Notes: generated from the letters alone by a model not told the origin. Positions 36,500 through 48,617 are shown, numbered from the stretch's first letter. The stretch is DNA of 64,000 nucleotides from Rattus norvegicus (GCF_036323735.1 NC_086033.1:8431606-8495605); one strand, 5' to 3'. Made by a program: numbers and translations.

Positions 36500-37475
36500 T
36501 GAAGCACCTCTTCATGTTGAATTCAGTCATGTTTCTTATAGGTCCTCTTGCATTTTTCTGCCTTTATTTCTAAATGAAGTTCCTTATAAAAGATAAAACA
36601 TCGTGGCATTTGTATTTCTGAGTTTGTCTTCCTTGACTTAACATGGTAATCTGTAATTTGTTTTTTGTTTGTCTGTTTGTTTGCTTTGTTTTGCTACAAA
36701 TAGCATAATTCTGCCTTTGGGAGAGGAATTTTCTATTTTCTATATGTACTGTATTTTTTTTCTCCAGTCATCTGATGAAGGGCAAGTAGACTAGTTTCAT
36801 TCCTTGGCTATTGTAAACAATGCTGAAATAAATACAAGTGTGTAGATAACTTTGTTGTACTTTTATGTAAATTCTTTCAGATATGAACCCAAAGCCCCTA
36901 CACCGAATACATGCGACTGCACTAATACACAGCTCCAGGAGAACGAGTAAGACCCCCTTGATTTATAACTCATGAGCATGCACTGTTGTTTGCTTTCATG
37001 ATAACGGCCACTGTAATTGGAGATAGTTTTATGTTTTCTGGTAGCTAAGGACATCAAGCGTGTTCTTTGTAGGTTATTTTTTCCCATTTGTATTTCCTGA
37101 GAACTGTCTATTGTTCATGTATTGATTGCGTTTTTGTTATTTTGAGTATTTTATGAATTTTATATGTTCAACCGATTACACAAATAGATGACAGATATTT
37201 TCCCCTTATGTAAGTGAAGAAATGCCTTTGGTGTTTGAGAATTTTGTAAATTTTAAGCACTGACATTGTTTCAAATCTTTCTCCTATTTTCTGAGCTCCT
37301 AGGTCCTTGGTCAGAAATCTGTTTCCTGTGTCTTTATCATCAAATTTCCTATATCTCTAGTAGTTTCAGGTAGTTGGGTCTCAGAAAAGAGACTTCCATA
37401 TTTTGTTATAGATTAAGAAATATGTAGGCATCCTGTTTTCTAAGAACCATTTGTTGAAAAAAAAATTATTCCCCA
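36500..37475 (-). mobile_element. Old mammalian L1 (L1M-type) fragment
   Basis: Reverse-oriented ancient L1. GGCATTTGTATTTCTGAGTT, TGACTTAACATGGTAATCTG, CCTTGGCTATTGTAAACAAT, GCTGAAATAAATACAAGTGT, a GGTTATTTTTTCCCATTTGT block and a final ACCATTTGTTGAAAAA follow the usual order of the 3' UTR and ORF2 C-terminal region, with internal losses. No frame is intact. Confidence 0.6.
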
Positions 37476-37495
37476 ATGATCCAATGATCATTGGT

Positions 37496-37800
37496 TCTGG
37501 TTTTGTTTCTATTTTTATGATAAAATATCCCGACAAAAAGAAACTAAGGAAGAGTTTATTTATTTCATTATTCCATGTTTCTGTCTATCACTGTAGGGCA
37601 ATCACGTGCCACTTGAGGTAGCTCATAAGATCATATCCACAGTTGAGAATGGAAAGAAATAAGACCATGAATTCTTGCTCACTTGCTATCTACAGCTTCT
37701 CTTATGAAGTTAAGAATTCCATGTCTAAGGAATAGTGATGCCCACTCTGGGCTTCCAACATGGACTAACAATCAAGAAAATCCTCCACATCATAATAAGG
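37496..37800 (-). repeat. Rodent interspersed repeat
   Basis: TTTATGATAAAATATCCCGA, CAAAAAGAAACTAAGGAAGA, GTCTATCACTGTAGGGCAAT and GAAAATCCTCCACATCATAA fit a common rodent medium-copy repeat, related to 26300 and 45438. Orientation given relative to the 5390 copy. Confidence 0.5.
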
Positions 37801-40800
37801 CAAAATAATAATAAACACAAGACATGAAAGAGGGCAGGAAAATGTTAAGAAGGGAAATTTCTGAATAAAAGAAAAAAACATAAGGAAAAGGAAGAGAATA
37901 TAATGAAAAAAATTGCAAGAGAACAATATGATCACAAAATAAAAAAACTATAAAAATAAAAATAGCTAATGGTGAGCAAAGGGCTAAAAAGCAAAATCAC
38001 AGGTTTTCAGAAGGCAGTAAAATGAATATTAAAACGTGTAAAGTTTTTTTTAATTAAATCTGAAAATTGAAATTCTGTTCCATCTCCTATAAAACAGACA
38101 TTTTCAAGGTCTGAGAACTGGGTAGAAAGAGTAGCGCATCATATCTGGAGTCTCGTATAGCTCTGTTCTGATCCCAATGTAATGCTGCTGCCGCTGAATG
38201 TAAACTGTTCTGACAGCCAGTTGATCAGTGGTTCATCTTTAATAAGGTTTTTTTTTTCTGTGTATATTTGAAGTTGTTTCTGGCTTCTTTACTTAGGGAG
38301 TTGTGTGAACTTCAGGAGGGGCTTCTTTCTCATTCCTGGGACAGCAGTTTGTGCACCTGCTGGTGCAAACTATTTAAGCTGAGGCTATTCCACTAGTGCA
38401 CTGGATGCTGACGGGAAGAGAACAAGAGATCTGCTCTGCAGGGCAACGTCTGAAGTGAGGACCTACATGGAGTTGGTCCTTGGGATTCTTCCCAGTAGCA
38501 AACTACTCTTTAAAGAGAGGAGCCTACAACAATTTACTCACGGAGGTTAAGTTTAGCACTCTTAGACCTGCCACACAGCAAGGTATTCAAAGAAGGCAAC
38601 TATGAACTTTAAACAGTCAGCTGGCCATAGACCCAAGGCTCTTAGTCTTCAGAGTGGTCAAGTATGGAACTCACTCTATCCCATAGGCATGGCCACTGAC
38701 CACCTTTCCTTTCATAGTTAAAGTCTACTGCTGTATAAGCTTCTTAGAATACCTATATCTGACCCTCCCACTGTCACTACTGCTTCTAATGACTATCTTC
38801 TACTCAAAAACTGCTGCAGGGTATCTCTGGCTTCTTGACGTGCTGTAGTTATGTGTTTTCATGTCTCCATAATAGACAGCTAGCATTAGCATGGTGTGAT
38901 ACAGGGAGCCAGCAAATAGATCTCTTTTCCATGCTGGCCAGCCATACAAAAAAGTTTCTGTCACACTGTATTTCTGTCCTGGAGCTAGTAAGGACTGCAG
39001 TTCTCACCTGGAATTACAACCATTGGTATGGGCTGGAAATAGAAATGGAACCTTGCTTCCTCTGTCACTTTTCAGAACACACCAGAACTCACGTTAGATG
39101 TCTTATCACCTTTGCCTTTGTGCTGAGAAGATGACTTTAGTTAAAAACCAGGATTTCTGTAAAATCATTTCAGCAATTTGTTCAGCTCTGATGAATCAAA
39201 AAGATCAGACTTTGGCCTCAAGTAAATATTCATTTCTTTCTCTAAGACTATTTGACTGAAATAAAAATTATGCTGTACCTTATCAATGGAAAGGAGGCCT
39301 GGCTTATCCCAGAGACTGGGCTGGGAAACCTCCTTCGGCTTCATTCTCAGGCGTTTTCATAACAATCTTTCAAAGTAACACTTACAGAGCGTTTGTCTAC
39401 CACACTACATGATTTCATACATTTATAACTTCATTTTATCCAAAAAATTTGTTAGCTTTAGGAGCTAACAAAGTATTATTCTGCCACAACTAGAAAAATG
39501 AAGCTTTGTCGATGTGAATATGTATGTTCAACAACTAAAAACCAACTAGCTAACAAAAATTTAATTTTCATACTGATAATGAATACATGACCCTAATCAT
39601 TGATTGCCTTTATGTAGTGTGAAAACTCCCAAAGGTCATATATATTGTCAAAGAAAAATAACTCCTCCTCTTCTTCTACCACAAAGAACACACATATAAA
39701 TATATTTTATTCTGGGAATGATAAATAACAGAGACTTTAAGTATGCAAAGTTTTAACAAAAATGCTGCTTTCAAAAAATAAATAAATTTTCCATGCTGTT
39801 ACCAGAATTCCACACTATCATAATATTCTCTTTGATTCTATTCCTGCTTATTATATGTCAGATATTTTTTTAATATTCTAGTGAGACAGCACAAAGCTGA
39901 GAGCCTATTTGAGTAGCTGGCCACATGGGATTTCTAGTACAAATTAGAATGACTGCCAATCCAGGTGATGCTGAAATACAAAGTAATATTTCTCAAGTTC
40001 AAGGTAAGATGCTTCAAAAATGAATGAGTCACTTCAGTACCATATCAGATTTAATATTTTATCAATTGCATTCCAAGATAGACCAGGAAATCATATAATT
40101 TGGACATAATATATTTATTTGTTAATACTTTAGTATTCATTTTAGTGAGCCTAAATTTATCATGGCTGTTCTATATTAATATAGCCTTTGAAAAATATTG
40201 TACAAAATTATAAGAAAATATACCCTGGGTAGAGCTGGAACACAGTTATTTAAGGTCAAACCCCAACAGGGAAGAAAGATTTCTTTCTCAAAAGTTTGAT
40301 CTATAAGCACTGACCTGAAGTCAGAAGGAACCTCTGAGGAAAGCATCCTGCCCTTGACTAGAGGTCCTGAAAAGGGAAGAGCAAAGTGGATTCCAAGTCA
40401 ATTTGAAGAAAGGCAAGCCAGTGCTGCACAAATTTCATGGCTGCAAAGTAGGGCACAGAATCTGATGCCTTTCAATACTCAGCAAAATAAAACTCCAAGT
40501 TGAAATCTAAAAATAGATGCAACATCTTGGCAGTGTCACACAAAGGTTAGGATAAATTGTTGAGACTATAAACAGGTGTGATTATTTTGCTTTCTGTGGG
40601 CTGTAATGTAACAGGAGTCCCAGAATGATGGCTAGAAAAGATGATCTAAGCTCTGAAGGTTAAGGAACAAAACTCCTAAGACTACATTCGTTGAATTCTG
40701 CAGCATCCCAAATGTCAGCTTTCAGTTTTGTCTGTAAGCAACTAAAATTTTGAATCATATTTTTACAAATCTGTCTCTACTAAGCAACTACCCATCCACA

Positions 40801-41233
40801 GCTTGGCCTTCAGTGTTACTACGTTGTCTTCTTTTGCCTGAAATACAATATATGAATTCCACCAGAAATTTAAAAAACATTATTTCTAGAATTTGTGGCA
40901 ACTGCAGCATGAATGAAATCTAAAAAAGGTTGATATTTTCCTCACCTGACATATGAAGTATATGGAGCATATACAGAGACAGATGTAGCCAGTTTTTTAA
41001 TGGGATTTAATACTATAAAACTAGTGGGTTGATTATTAAGTAATATGATGGTTTGAGTTTATGCCCTCCATAACACACGTTTGCATTTTAAGCCATTATC
41101 TCAGAATGTCTATATAAATGTATATACAAATACATAAGTGTATATGTAAATAAATAAACATTAGAGTAAGTGAAAATGAAGCTACTCAGTTGCAAATTGA
41201 TTCTAAATAGATAGTGGACAGTCTTATAAGAGG
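37801..41233. other. Unrecognised intergenic sequence
   Basis: An A-rich patch lies at 37860-37990. A slightly GC-richer patch at about 38330-38520 has no family that I can name. The 99-residue frame at 38835-39134 has no recognisable domain. Confidence 0.4.
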
Positions 41234-41237
41234 GGAT

Positions 41238-41703
41238 TGTAAAGTCCATCCAATGCTGTTTTTGAAGAAACCCCGTTTTGTGTGAGACCAGGGCTAAAAT
41301 ACAGGTCCAGGAAGAAAATTACAAAATCCACCTGAGCAAACATCTTATGACAACCCATGTCCCTTAGCAACAACAGTTAGGCTACAAAAGCAGGCTAAGG
41401 TATACATAGATAACTTAGACATCCTGTTCCTCAGGTGGTTTTGTCTCTGTGCTCAGTTCCTGCAGAGTATACAAGAAATGCAGTTTTTAAAATATTGTTG
41501 TCTTGTACGAAAATTCCCTAAGTTTACTGCAATCACAATAAAACCTCTGAACCCCTAGACTCGGGACTCTCACTCTGACCCTCTGTGTCTGTGAGAATCC
41601 GAGAGACACTGCTCTCGGACTCCTAATAAAGACCCTTAAGTGTTTTTTATTGGAATTGGCTCCTTGGTGTTCCTTGGATACCTGTAAATGGGACATAGTA
41701 TCT
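41238..41703 (+). repeat. Provirus 5' LTR
   Basis: Begins TGTAAAGTCC and aligns with 44531-45047 across GTTTTTGAAGAAACCCCGTT, CCACCTGAGCAAACATCTTA, CAGAGTATACAAGAAATGCA and TAATAAAGACCCTTAAG. AATAAA signals lie near 41538 and 41625. It lacks roughly 30-50 bases of U3 that the 3' copy has. Its terminal CA is changed to CT at 41702-41703. Confidence 0.85.
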
Positions 41704-41721
41704 TGGTGCATGGGCCTGAAA
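41704..41721 (+). promoter_or_regulatory. Primer binding site, tRNA-Gly-like
   Basis: TGGTGCATGGGCCTGAAA directly follows the 5' LTR. It matches the complement of the 3' end of tRNA-Gly(GCC) at 15 of 18 positions by my comparison from general knowledge of that tRNA. Confidence 0.7.
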
Positions 41722-42239
41722 ACCCAAGACCTCTAGGACTCCTAAGTGAAGGGTCGAAAGGCCAGCTGATAAGGAGATGTCTCATTGTTGGTCTTTGTGT
41801 CAGTTCCTTGTCTGTCAGATTTTTCTTAAGTATCTGTGGTAAGAGACAACTGAAATGGTGAGCATGGAACCCGGCTACATGGCTCCCAGCTGCCTTCCTG
41901 TTTGTTTTCTGTTCTTTACAATCTGCTGTCTAGCCTTCACCACCCTCTTGTTACTGTCTGTTTTGTGTATTACACTTTCTTTACTATTATGTGGCTAATT
42001 AAATAGAACTGATGGTTTCTACCCCAGTTGACTACATTTTAGTGCATTTTAAGGAGGTCAAGGTCTGTAGACATAACTTGTCAGTGAAGGTTAGAAAAGA
42101 AAATCCAGAGACCTCATTTTCTCCTTCCCTATCAAACCCCTTCCCAGTCCATATTATTGCAGGTCCTCTTTACAAGATAGATGGGGGAAGGTCAGGGAAT
42201 TGGTTTCTGGAGACACTGGGATACCTACCACCAACCTGA

Positions 42240-42860
42240 TTTGAATTAGTGAGGGTTTTCCCACCACTTGCCTGGATTATAATACTGATGGTAAGGGGAG
42301 ACACTTTGTTTATTGCCAGAGTACGTTGTGGGATATCTATTGGATAGGAACTGGAAGGGAACTTAGCTGCCTTCCTTGAGAGTCATGGAAACATTTAGAA
42401 AAGCCACTCCTATGGATCCCCAGTCTCAGGAAGCAAAGACAGCAGTAGCTGTGGCTTTTATTAACCAGTCTGCACCAGATATTCACAGAAACCTTCAGAG
42501 ACTTGAGAGGATTAGAGAAAAGACTCTCCAGGATTAGTGGTAGTGAAAGAAAAGGCTTTTTAACAATAAGGCAGGTGCTGAGGAAAAATGGGTAAGAGCC
42601 AAGAAGAGGCAGAATCAGAACCTAAATGAGATGCTGTTAGCAGTAATGGCCAAGGGGGAGGATCAGAGAAGTTGCCTCAAACAGATGATTAAATATGGAG
42701 GTAAGGGGGAACCTAAAAGGGGGGCATCTGTCCCTCAGCTGGGCAAAACTCAATGTGACTAATATAAGGAAGAGGGCCATATGGTCAAAGAGTGTCCCAA
42801 GAAAGAAAGGCTAACAGAGGCAGTGTCACCTATGAAAATTAAGGAAGACAGTGACTAGGG
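42240..42860 (+). pseudogene. Provirus gag remnant (capsid C-terminus and nucleocapsid)
   Basis: Capsid-like codons are readable at about 42430-42545, and a nucleocapsid zinc-knuckle region at about 42750-42805. The knuckle is broken: a TAA lies inside it and the second cysteine position reads as tyrosine (TAT). Frames change several times between 42240 and 42430. Gag normally builds the particle core and packages RNA; this copy cannot. Identification rests on motif order and its place between the primer site and protease, with moderate confidence on borders. Confidence 0.65.
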
Positions 42861-42939
42861 AGAACAGAGCTTGTTTCTCCTCCCCGAACCAGGGTAACCC
42901 TTAAGGTGGAGGGGAAACACTGAACATATGATGGACATG

Positions 42940-43429
42940 AGAGGCCAGCACTCAGTCCTTCTACAAATAGCTGGACCTCTGTTCACCAAGACATCTTGCT
43001 ACAGGAAGCTATAGGGATGAAAGAGTATGCATGGACTACTGGAACCTTGGTGTGAGCCAAATATCCCATTATTTTCTGGTAATCTCTAACTGTCCATACC
43101 CACTGTCCGGGTATGACTTATTAACCATGATAGATGCACAGATATATTTTACTATTGAAGGAGCCAAGGTATTGAGTGGACAGGGCATTCTATTCCAGTG
43201 CTGACTGCAGAGTTGACTGATGAATACAGGTTGCTCGAGACTCCCAGAGAACCAAACCATGATATCAAGGCCTGAACACAGTGAAGCCCATCCATGACTA
43301 CCACACATTGCAAGATCTGAGAAAAGTTAACAAACAGGTAGTGGACATTCACTCCAGAGTCCCTAACCCATACACCTTGCTAAGTTCTCTACCACAAGAC
43401 TGTATTTGATATGCAGTACTGGATGGTGC
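42940..43429 (+). pseudogene. Provirus protease and RT N-terminal remnant
   Basis: A protease C-terminal stretch is readable at about 43090-43185, followed by a short linker and the start of RT (43290-43425, with an LQDLRKVN phrase). The frame meets a stop near 43407 and then breaks off into an unrelated repeat at 43430. The polymerase catalytic centre, RNase H and integrase are absent, so the pol gene has lost most of its length by deletion. Confidence 0.7.
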
Positions 43430-43557
43430 CTTGCTCTTGTCTTGATGATTATGGACTGAACCTCTGAACCTGTAAGTCAGCCCCAATTAAATGTTCCTTA
43501 TAAGAGTTGTCTTGGTCATGGTGTCTGTTCACAGAAGTAAAACCCTAACTAAGACAC
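43430..43557 (+). repeat. Rodent repeat 3' piece lodged inside the provirus
   Basis: GATTATGGACTGAACCTCTG, AACCTGTAAGTCAGCCCCAA, TTAAATGTTCCTTATAAGAG, GTCATGGTGTCTGTTCACAG and AAACCCTAACTAAGACA form the 3' end of the repeat whose 5' type is seen at 7203. It separates RT from env-like sequence. It is either an insertion into the provirus or the scar of a recombination. Confidence 0.7.
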
Positions 43558-43599
43558 CCAGGTTCAGAAAAGCATACCTACTTGTGGAATAAAAAGACC

Positions 43600-44510
43600 C
43601 CTGATGACTAGTTCAACCTAAGACAAGTGACAGGGCAGGTTTCCAAAGACCTCCAAGAACCAGATCAGGCTTTGGCTGCAATGATCAGGCTTTGCCTATT
43701 GAAACTGGTCTCGACTTTCAGAATGATTCCAGAAAGAATGAACTTCCCTGTCCCCCACTTCCTGCCCACTGAAGCCTTGGTCCAGCTAGTACCAAGAATT
43801 ACCAATCAGGCTGTTGAGGAGATAAATGTTAAGTACTGTTTGATAAGGACAATGGGCTTATCAGGCATAAAAGATAGCCTGACACAATTATGTTGGCTCT
43901 CATGATAGGGCTGGTTCTGGAAGGAGCACGAACTGGCATATCCTTGCTAGCCCTACAGAGTTCCAGCTATGCCAACTTAAAAACAGCCATAGATGAGGAC
44001 ATTAAGAAAGAAGAAAGCCCACTTTGGAAGATCAATGAACTAACTCTCTGGCAAAAGTTGTGTTACAGAATATAAGAGGGTTAGACTTCTTGTTCTCATA
44101 GCAAGGATGACTATGTGACTATGTGCTGCTCTGAAAGAGGAATGCTGTCTTTACCTGAATCATTCTGGGGTGATGAGGGACTCACTGGCTAGAGTAAGAG
44201 AAAAATCACATAAATGACAGAAAGAGGTATAGGGCTGCCAAGGATGTTTTGAGCCACGGTTTAATAGTCCCCCCAGACTGACTCCTCTGATGTCTACCCT
44301 GCTCAGCCCCCTAATCCTTCTATTGTTGCTATTAACTTTTTGTCCCTGCTATTAAAGAGAGTAATGTGGCTTATAAAAGAGAGAGTAGGGGCAATTCGGT
44401 TCACGGTACTTGGATCACAATTTATAGAACTAACACCTGAAAGATGAGAGGAACAACTTGAAAATATCTCCCTGACCCCACTGGGAGCCCTATGATTGAG
44501 CATCCTAAGG
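43600..44510 (+). pseudogene. Provirus env remnant (TM region)
   Basis: The segment between the lodged repeat and the polypurine tract encodes broken transmembrane-subunit sequence. A CX6CC-type cysteine arrangement is encoded at 44122-44148, as in gammaretroviral and type-D envelopes. A membrane-spanning-like Leu/Ile-rich stretch lies at about 44295-44370. Stops occur throughout (for example near 43903 and 44075), so no envelope protein is possible. The surface subunit is largely missing. Confidence 0.65.
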
Positions 44511-44514
44511 ACCC

Positions 44515-44528
44515 AGAAAAAAGGGGGG
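44515..44528 (+). promoter_or_regulatory. Polypurine tract of the provirus
   Basis: AGAAAAAAGGGGGG ends two bases before the TG of the 3' LTR, the usual place for plus-strand priming. Confidence 0.85.
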
Positions 44529-44530
44529 CT

Positions 44531-45047
44531 TGTAAATGCCAACTAACTCTGTTTTTGATGAAACCCCATTTTGTGCAAGAACAGGGACTAAATTCCAATT
44601 CCAGGAAGAAAATCACAAAATCCACCTGAGCAAACATGCTATGGCAACCCACTGACTTCCCTTAGCAACAAGCAGTCAGGCTACAATAGCAGCATCAAAG
44701 TACATAAAATACCTTAAGACACCCTGCCGAGAACAGTTAACTTTGTCATCCTGTTGATCAAGTGATTTTGACTCCATGCTCAGTTTCCTACAGAGTATAC
44801 CAGCAATGCAGTTTTCAAAAATTTAACTTGCTGACCCATATGGAAAGTCTCCAAGTTTGTTATAACCACAATAAAAACCCTAAACCCTAAGAATTGAAGC
44901 TTTCACTCTCAACCACTGCAACGAGATGGAGAGAGTCTGAGAGACCTTGCTCATGAGCTCATAATAAAGACCATTATGCATTTTGTATCAGAATTGACTC
45001 TTCAGTGGTGGTCTTTGGGTACCTGCAACTTGGGCATAATAGAATCA
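44531..45047 (+). repeat. Provirus 3' LTR
   Basis: Begins TGTAAATGCC and ends AGAATCA. It aligns with the 5' LTR over its length and carries AATAAA near 44868 and 44962. The two LTRs differ at many sites plus a U3 indel, so the insertion is old. Confidence 0.85.
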
Positions 45048-45437
45048 GGACACAGATACCTCTGAAGATAAGAACACCAAGTATAGACACAGGAGATGGC
45101 AGCCATGTGGATGCCAAATTAAGATACTTCTTACATTCTAGTTTGATTTCTGTTACACTGATAAAAAGCACCCTGGTCAAACATCAAACATGGAAAAGGA
45201 AAGTATCTATCTGGCTTATTTGAAGGTATACTTCATCATCAATCAGATTTCAAGTCAGGAAAGCAGTTAATTATATCACATTCACAGTCAAACACTAAGA
45301 GATTTGAATGTATTCATGCTGCCAGTATGTTGCTATAGCTATTGCTGTTCAGCTTGCTTTCTTCACTATTAAACAGCTACTGGCTGAGCCCATTGAATGG
45401 TGCAACTTATATTTGTGGTAGATTTTCCCACCTGTCT
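45048..45437. other. Unrecognised spacer
   Basis: Nothing recognised. Confidence 0.4.
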
Positions 45438-45810
45438 TAGTTTGTTTTCTATTGCTATGATAACTCATCTTGACTAAAAGCAACATGTTGAGAAAAAGCA
45501 TTATTTGATTTATGCTTCCACATACAAGAGAAGAATCAGACCAACAGCCTGGAGGAAGGAACTGAAGCAAAAGTCATGGTAGAATGCTGCTTCCTGGCTT
45601 CTTGCTTCTCATGACTTGCTCAACCTGCTTTCTTATATACCGTAGGATCACCTTCCTGTGAGTGGTACTGCCCAGAGTGAGCTAGACCATTCCATCTATA
45701 GCTAGCACTAAAATGAAGACCAATCTGATAGAAGCATTTTTTTTAGATTAGGTTTTCCCTTTTTAGATGGTTCCATCTTGTGTCAAATTGATAAACTAAC
45801 CAACAAAACA
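45438..45810 (-). repeat. Rodent interspersed repeat, near complete
   Basis: TCTTAGTTTGTTTTCTATTG, CAACATGTTGAGAAAAAGCA, CAGCCTGGAGGAAGGAACTG, CTTGCTCAACCTGCTTTCTT, ATACCGTAGGATCACC and CATCTTGTGTCAAATTGATA give the full order of a common rodent medium-copy repeat, in the opposite orientation to 5390. Family name uncertain. Confidence 0.6.
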
Positions 45811-47407
45811 ATACAATTAACAATTGGGACAATGTCCCACAAGAAATTACCATGCCACTCTAAGCTACATAATTCCCCAACTAAGACTCCCTTTTGGGGT
45901 GATTAGAGGTTGAAGCAAGTTGACATTTAAAACTTTCACAATACCACACTTCTGACTTACAGAATGGCGAGTTTATTTATGCTCTGTGGTCTGTACCTCT
46001 TTGTTATCACAACCTTCACGAACTATCAAAAACACATCACGTGGATAAAGACAAGCAGCAAGGAGGACAAAGACAAACAGCAAGTAGCATGGCAATGCAC
46101 AGTTATGCAGCCAAGTTGGTGAGAAATCAGTGATTACAGCAAGGGTTCAAGCTAATTGCTATACTGATGATCTGAGCAATGAATCATGTTAGCATTACTT
46201 ACCTAATTAGTCTACATTTCTTCACAAAATCGTTAAGTTTGTGTTCCCTTCTCTGGCCTATATATTTCTCAAGAATAGACCTAATATTTTTTCAGCATTA
46301 ATATGCAGAAACTAGAGAGAAAACTGCCAAAAATAGATGATGCAGGATTAGGCTGAAATTGGGAACTGAAAAATCATGTCATACAGCTCTATTCATGGCA
46401 AAAGACAAGCACCAAGTTGAACACAATCCATTAGAGTGTGACTTACTCTTCAATATGCTCTGCCACAATGTGAGAACTACTGGTCTGAGGCACTCCTGCC
46501 ATGAAAAATCATGATTTCCTAGAAATATTTCTTCAGTGTGGATACTTACATGTTTTAGTAGCAATTCGGTCTCCACATCACTTCCCACTTGATCTCAATA
46601 CTATACTGGTGATCCTGGCTCTGTCTATTGGACATGTACTGAGAGTTTACTCAAGGATGAGAAATAAGCAGGAAAATGCAGCTGAATGTATTTTTGTAAA
46701 ACATCTTTTATGATATTTGACAGTTCTGGGAGCAAACCCAATGTTTTGCCATTTATGGCAAGTCTTTGTATTAAAAACTGGAATGCATGTATGATTAAAG
46801 ATATGTCAGATAATGAACATGCTGCACTGTAAATTAAGTAGACACACGTGTGTTATCATCCAAATCCTACAGCAAAGTACATGTCTATCTACAACTGCCC
46901 TTACTGTGGGAATGAAAAGTTTAAAGGTGCATTGAAAATAACTTCTAGAATTTCCTGCACATTGGTTCCTTTTCTTCTACTCTCCCAACCACAGAGTAAG
47001 ATATCAACATTCTCATGAACTTTCCATGAAACTAAACGTTAAAAGTAAGAGAATATCTAACAAAGATTTTAAAATATGCTGCAATTATATGAACTGTGAA
47101 ATATAGCTTCCTGTATTATAAGCAAGACCATATTCACTCTATACTTTACTTCAATTAGCCAGAATATAACCTCTAAAATTTTCTTCCTGACCTATAGATT
47201 TCCAAATACCAAAACTCATGATGTACAATATATCTGTATGATTTATCCATGATTCTAGACTACACTTTTTCATCTAAATTAATGTGTAATAATCATAGTT
47301 TAGAGTGGGAAAAAATAAGATTTTTATCATATTTATGGCAGCTACTTATGATTATGGTGAGTTTTGTATTATATTAAGATTTTTTTCTACCTGGACTATG
47401 GCAGTAT
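45811..47407. other. Unrecognised AT-rich sequence
   Basis: Nothing recognised. Confidence 0.4.
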
Positions 47408-47612
47408 TTTTTAAAGATTTATTTCTTTTTATTTCAATTTTTGAGTGTTTTGCTTGGATTTGCATATGTGTACCATGCGTATGCCTTGTACCTGCAGAAC
47501 TCAAAAAATAGCATAAAGTCCCCTTAGATAGGAATTTGTTAGAGGTGGTTATTAAACCTCACACCTCTGTAAGAGCAGAAATGTTTCATAACCATTGAGC
47601 TGTCTCTCCATC
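47408..47612 (-). mobile_element. B3 SINE
   Basis: Reverse-oriented B3: TAAAGATTTATTTCTTTTTA (tail), GCATATGTGTACCATGCGTA, GTACCTGCAGAACTC, GGTGGTTATTAAACCTCACA, CTCTGTAAGAGCAG, CATTGAGCTGTCTCTCCATC (reverse of the head). Confidence 0.75.
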
Positions 47613-47698
47613 ACCATGATAGTATTTTTTGAAACAGAAAATATATACAAATTATTTCAGTTAAAATATTCTTTTATAACTTACCCAACAAACTGTCA

Positions 47699-47966
47699 TT
47701 TTTTCCATCTTTATTAACTTGAGTATTTTTTATTTACATTTCGATTGTTATTCCCCTTCCTGGTTTCTGGGCCAACATCTACCTAACCCCTCCCCCTCCC
47801 CTTCTATACGGGTGCTCCCCTCCCCATCCTCCCCCATTACCACTCTCCCCCCAACAATCACCTTCACTGGGGGTTCAGTCTTGGCAGGACCAAGGGTTTC
47901 CCCTTTCACTGGTGTTCTTACTAGGCTATTCATTGCTACCTATGAGGTTGGAGCCCAGGGTCAGTA
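47699..47966 (-). mobile_element. L1 3' UTR end, 5'-truncated
   Basis: Reverse-oriented terminal L1 3' UTR: T-run, CATCTTTATTAACTTGAGTA, CCTTCCTGGTTTCTGGGCC, C-rich tract, CAACAATCACCTTCACTGGG, GGTTCAGTCTTGGCAGGACC, TGAGGTTGGAGCCCAGGGTC. Its truncation point lies within about ten bases of the 5' end of the 29042 copy. Confidence 0.85.
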
Positions 47967-48395
47967 ATTTTTAATGTTCAAAAAATACCTTGAACTCAGA
48001 ATTTGAAATGATACCTTCATACAAAGTCAACTGTAAGAAATGTTATCATTAATCATCAAGATTCAAACTATGATCATTCAAAGGACTAGGTCATTGCATT
48101 GCGGTTTGAAAAAGTCTTATTAAAACCTTAATCTAAACAAAACAAGGATATATCCCAAGGATGAATTATACGCATTGCCACATGCAGTTGTAAGTTGAAT
48201 CTGTAATGGGTCCATATCTTGACAGAGTGGCCACATGGATTGTATCTTCCAATGAACTATACACATTTGAGGCAGGTTTGCCAACAGTAATAGAGCTAGC
48301 TTGAAAACCTTTCAACAGCATGGAATAATAAATCTCATTAATAATAAAAAAGAGCTGACTAAGTGATGCGTATTCATGACACCAGGTGCATCTAA
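47967..48395. other. Unrecognised spacer
   Basis: Nothing recognised. Confidence 0.4.
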
Positions 48396-48551
48396 AATCA
48401 TGCTGGGACAATGGCTCAGTGGGTTAACTGTAAAAGCCATGTGTAGTGGTATATGTCTATATGTCTAGACCTGAGGAGACAGGCAGGAGCTCACTGGGCA
48501 GTTTAGCTGAGATGATGGGTTTCATGTTCAGTTAGAGAACTTTTCTAAAAC

Positions 48552-48617
<66 letters not shown>

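Larger units (their letters stand above)
41238..45047 (+). mobile_element. Compact class I (gammaretrovirus-like) provirus
   Basis: A 3.8-kb endogenous provirus with LTRs at both ends, a primer site after the 5' LTR, degraded gag, protease, RT and env-TM remnants, and a polypurine tract before the 3' LTR. Most of pol and the env surface region are missing. Flanking tetramers GGAT (41234-41237) and GGAC (45048-45051) agree at 3 of 4 positions, consistent with the 4-base duplication of gammaretroviruses. Many stops and frameshifts make it non-coding. Its compact size and tRNA-Gly-like primer site recall VL30-type elements, but gag and env traces show a more complete ancestor. Confidence 0.85.
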
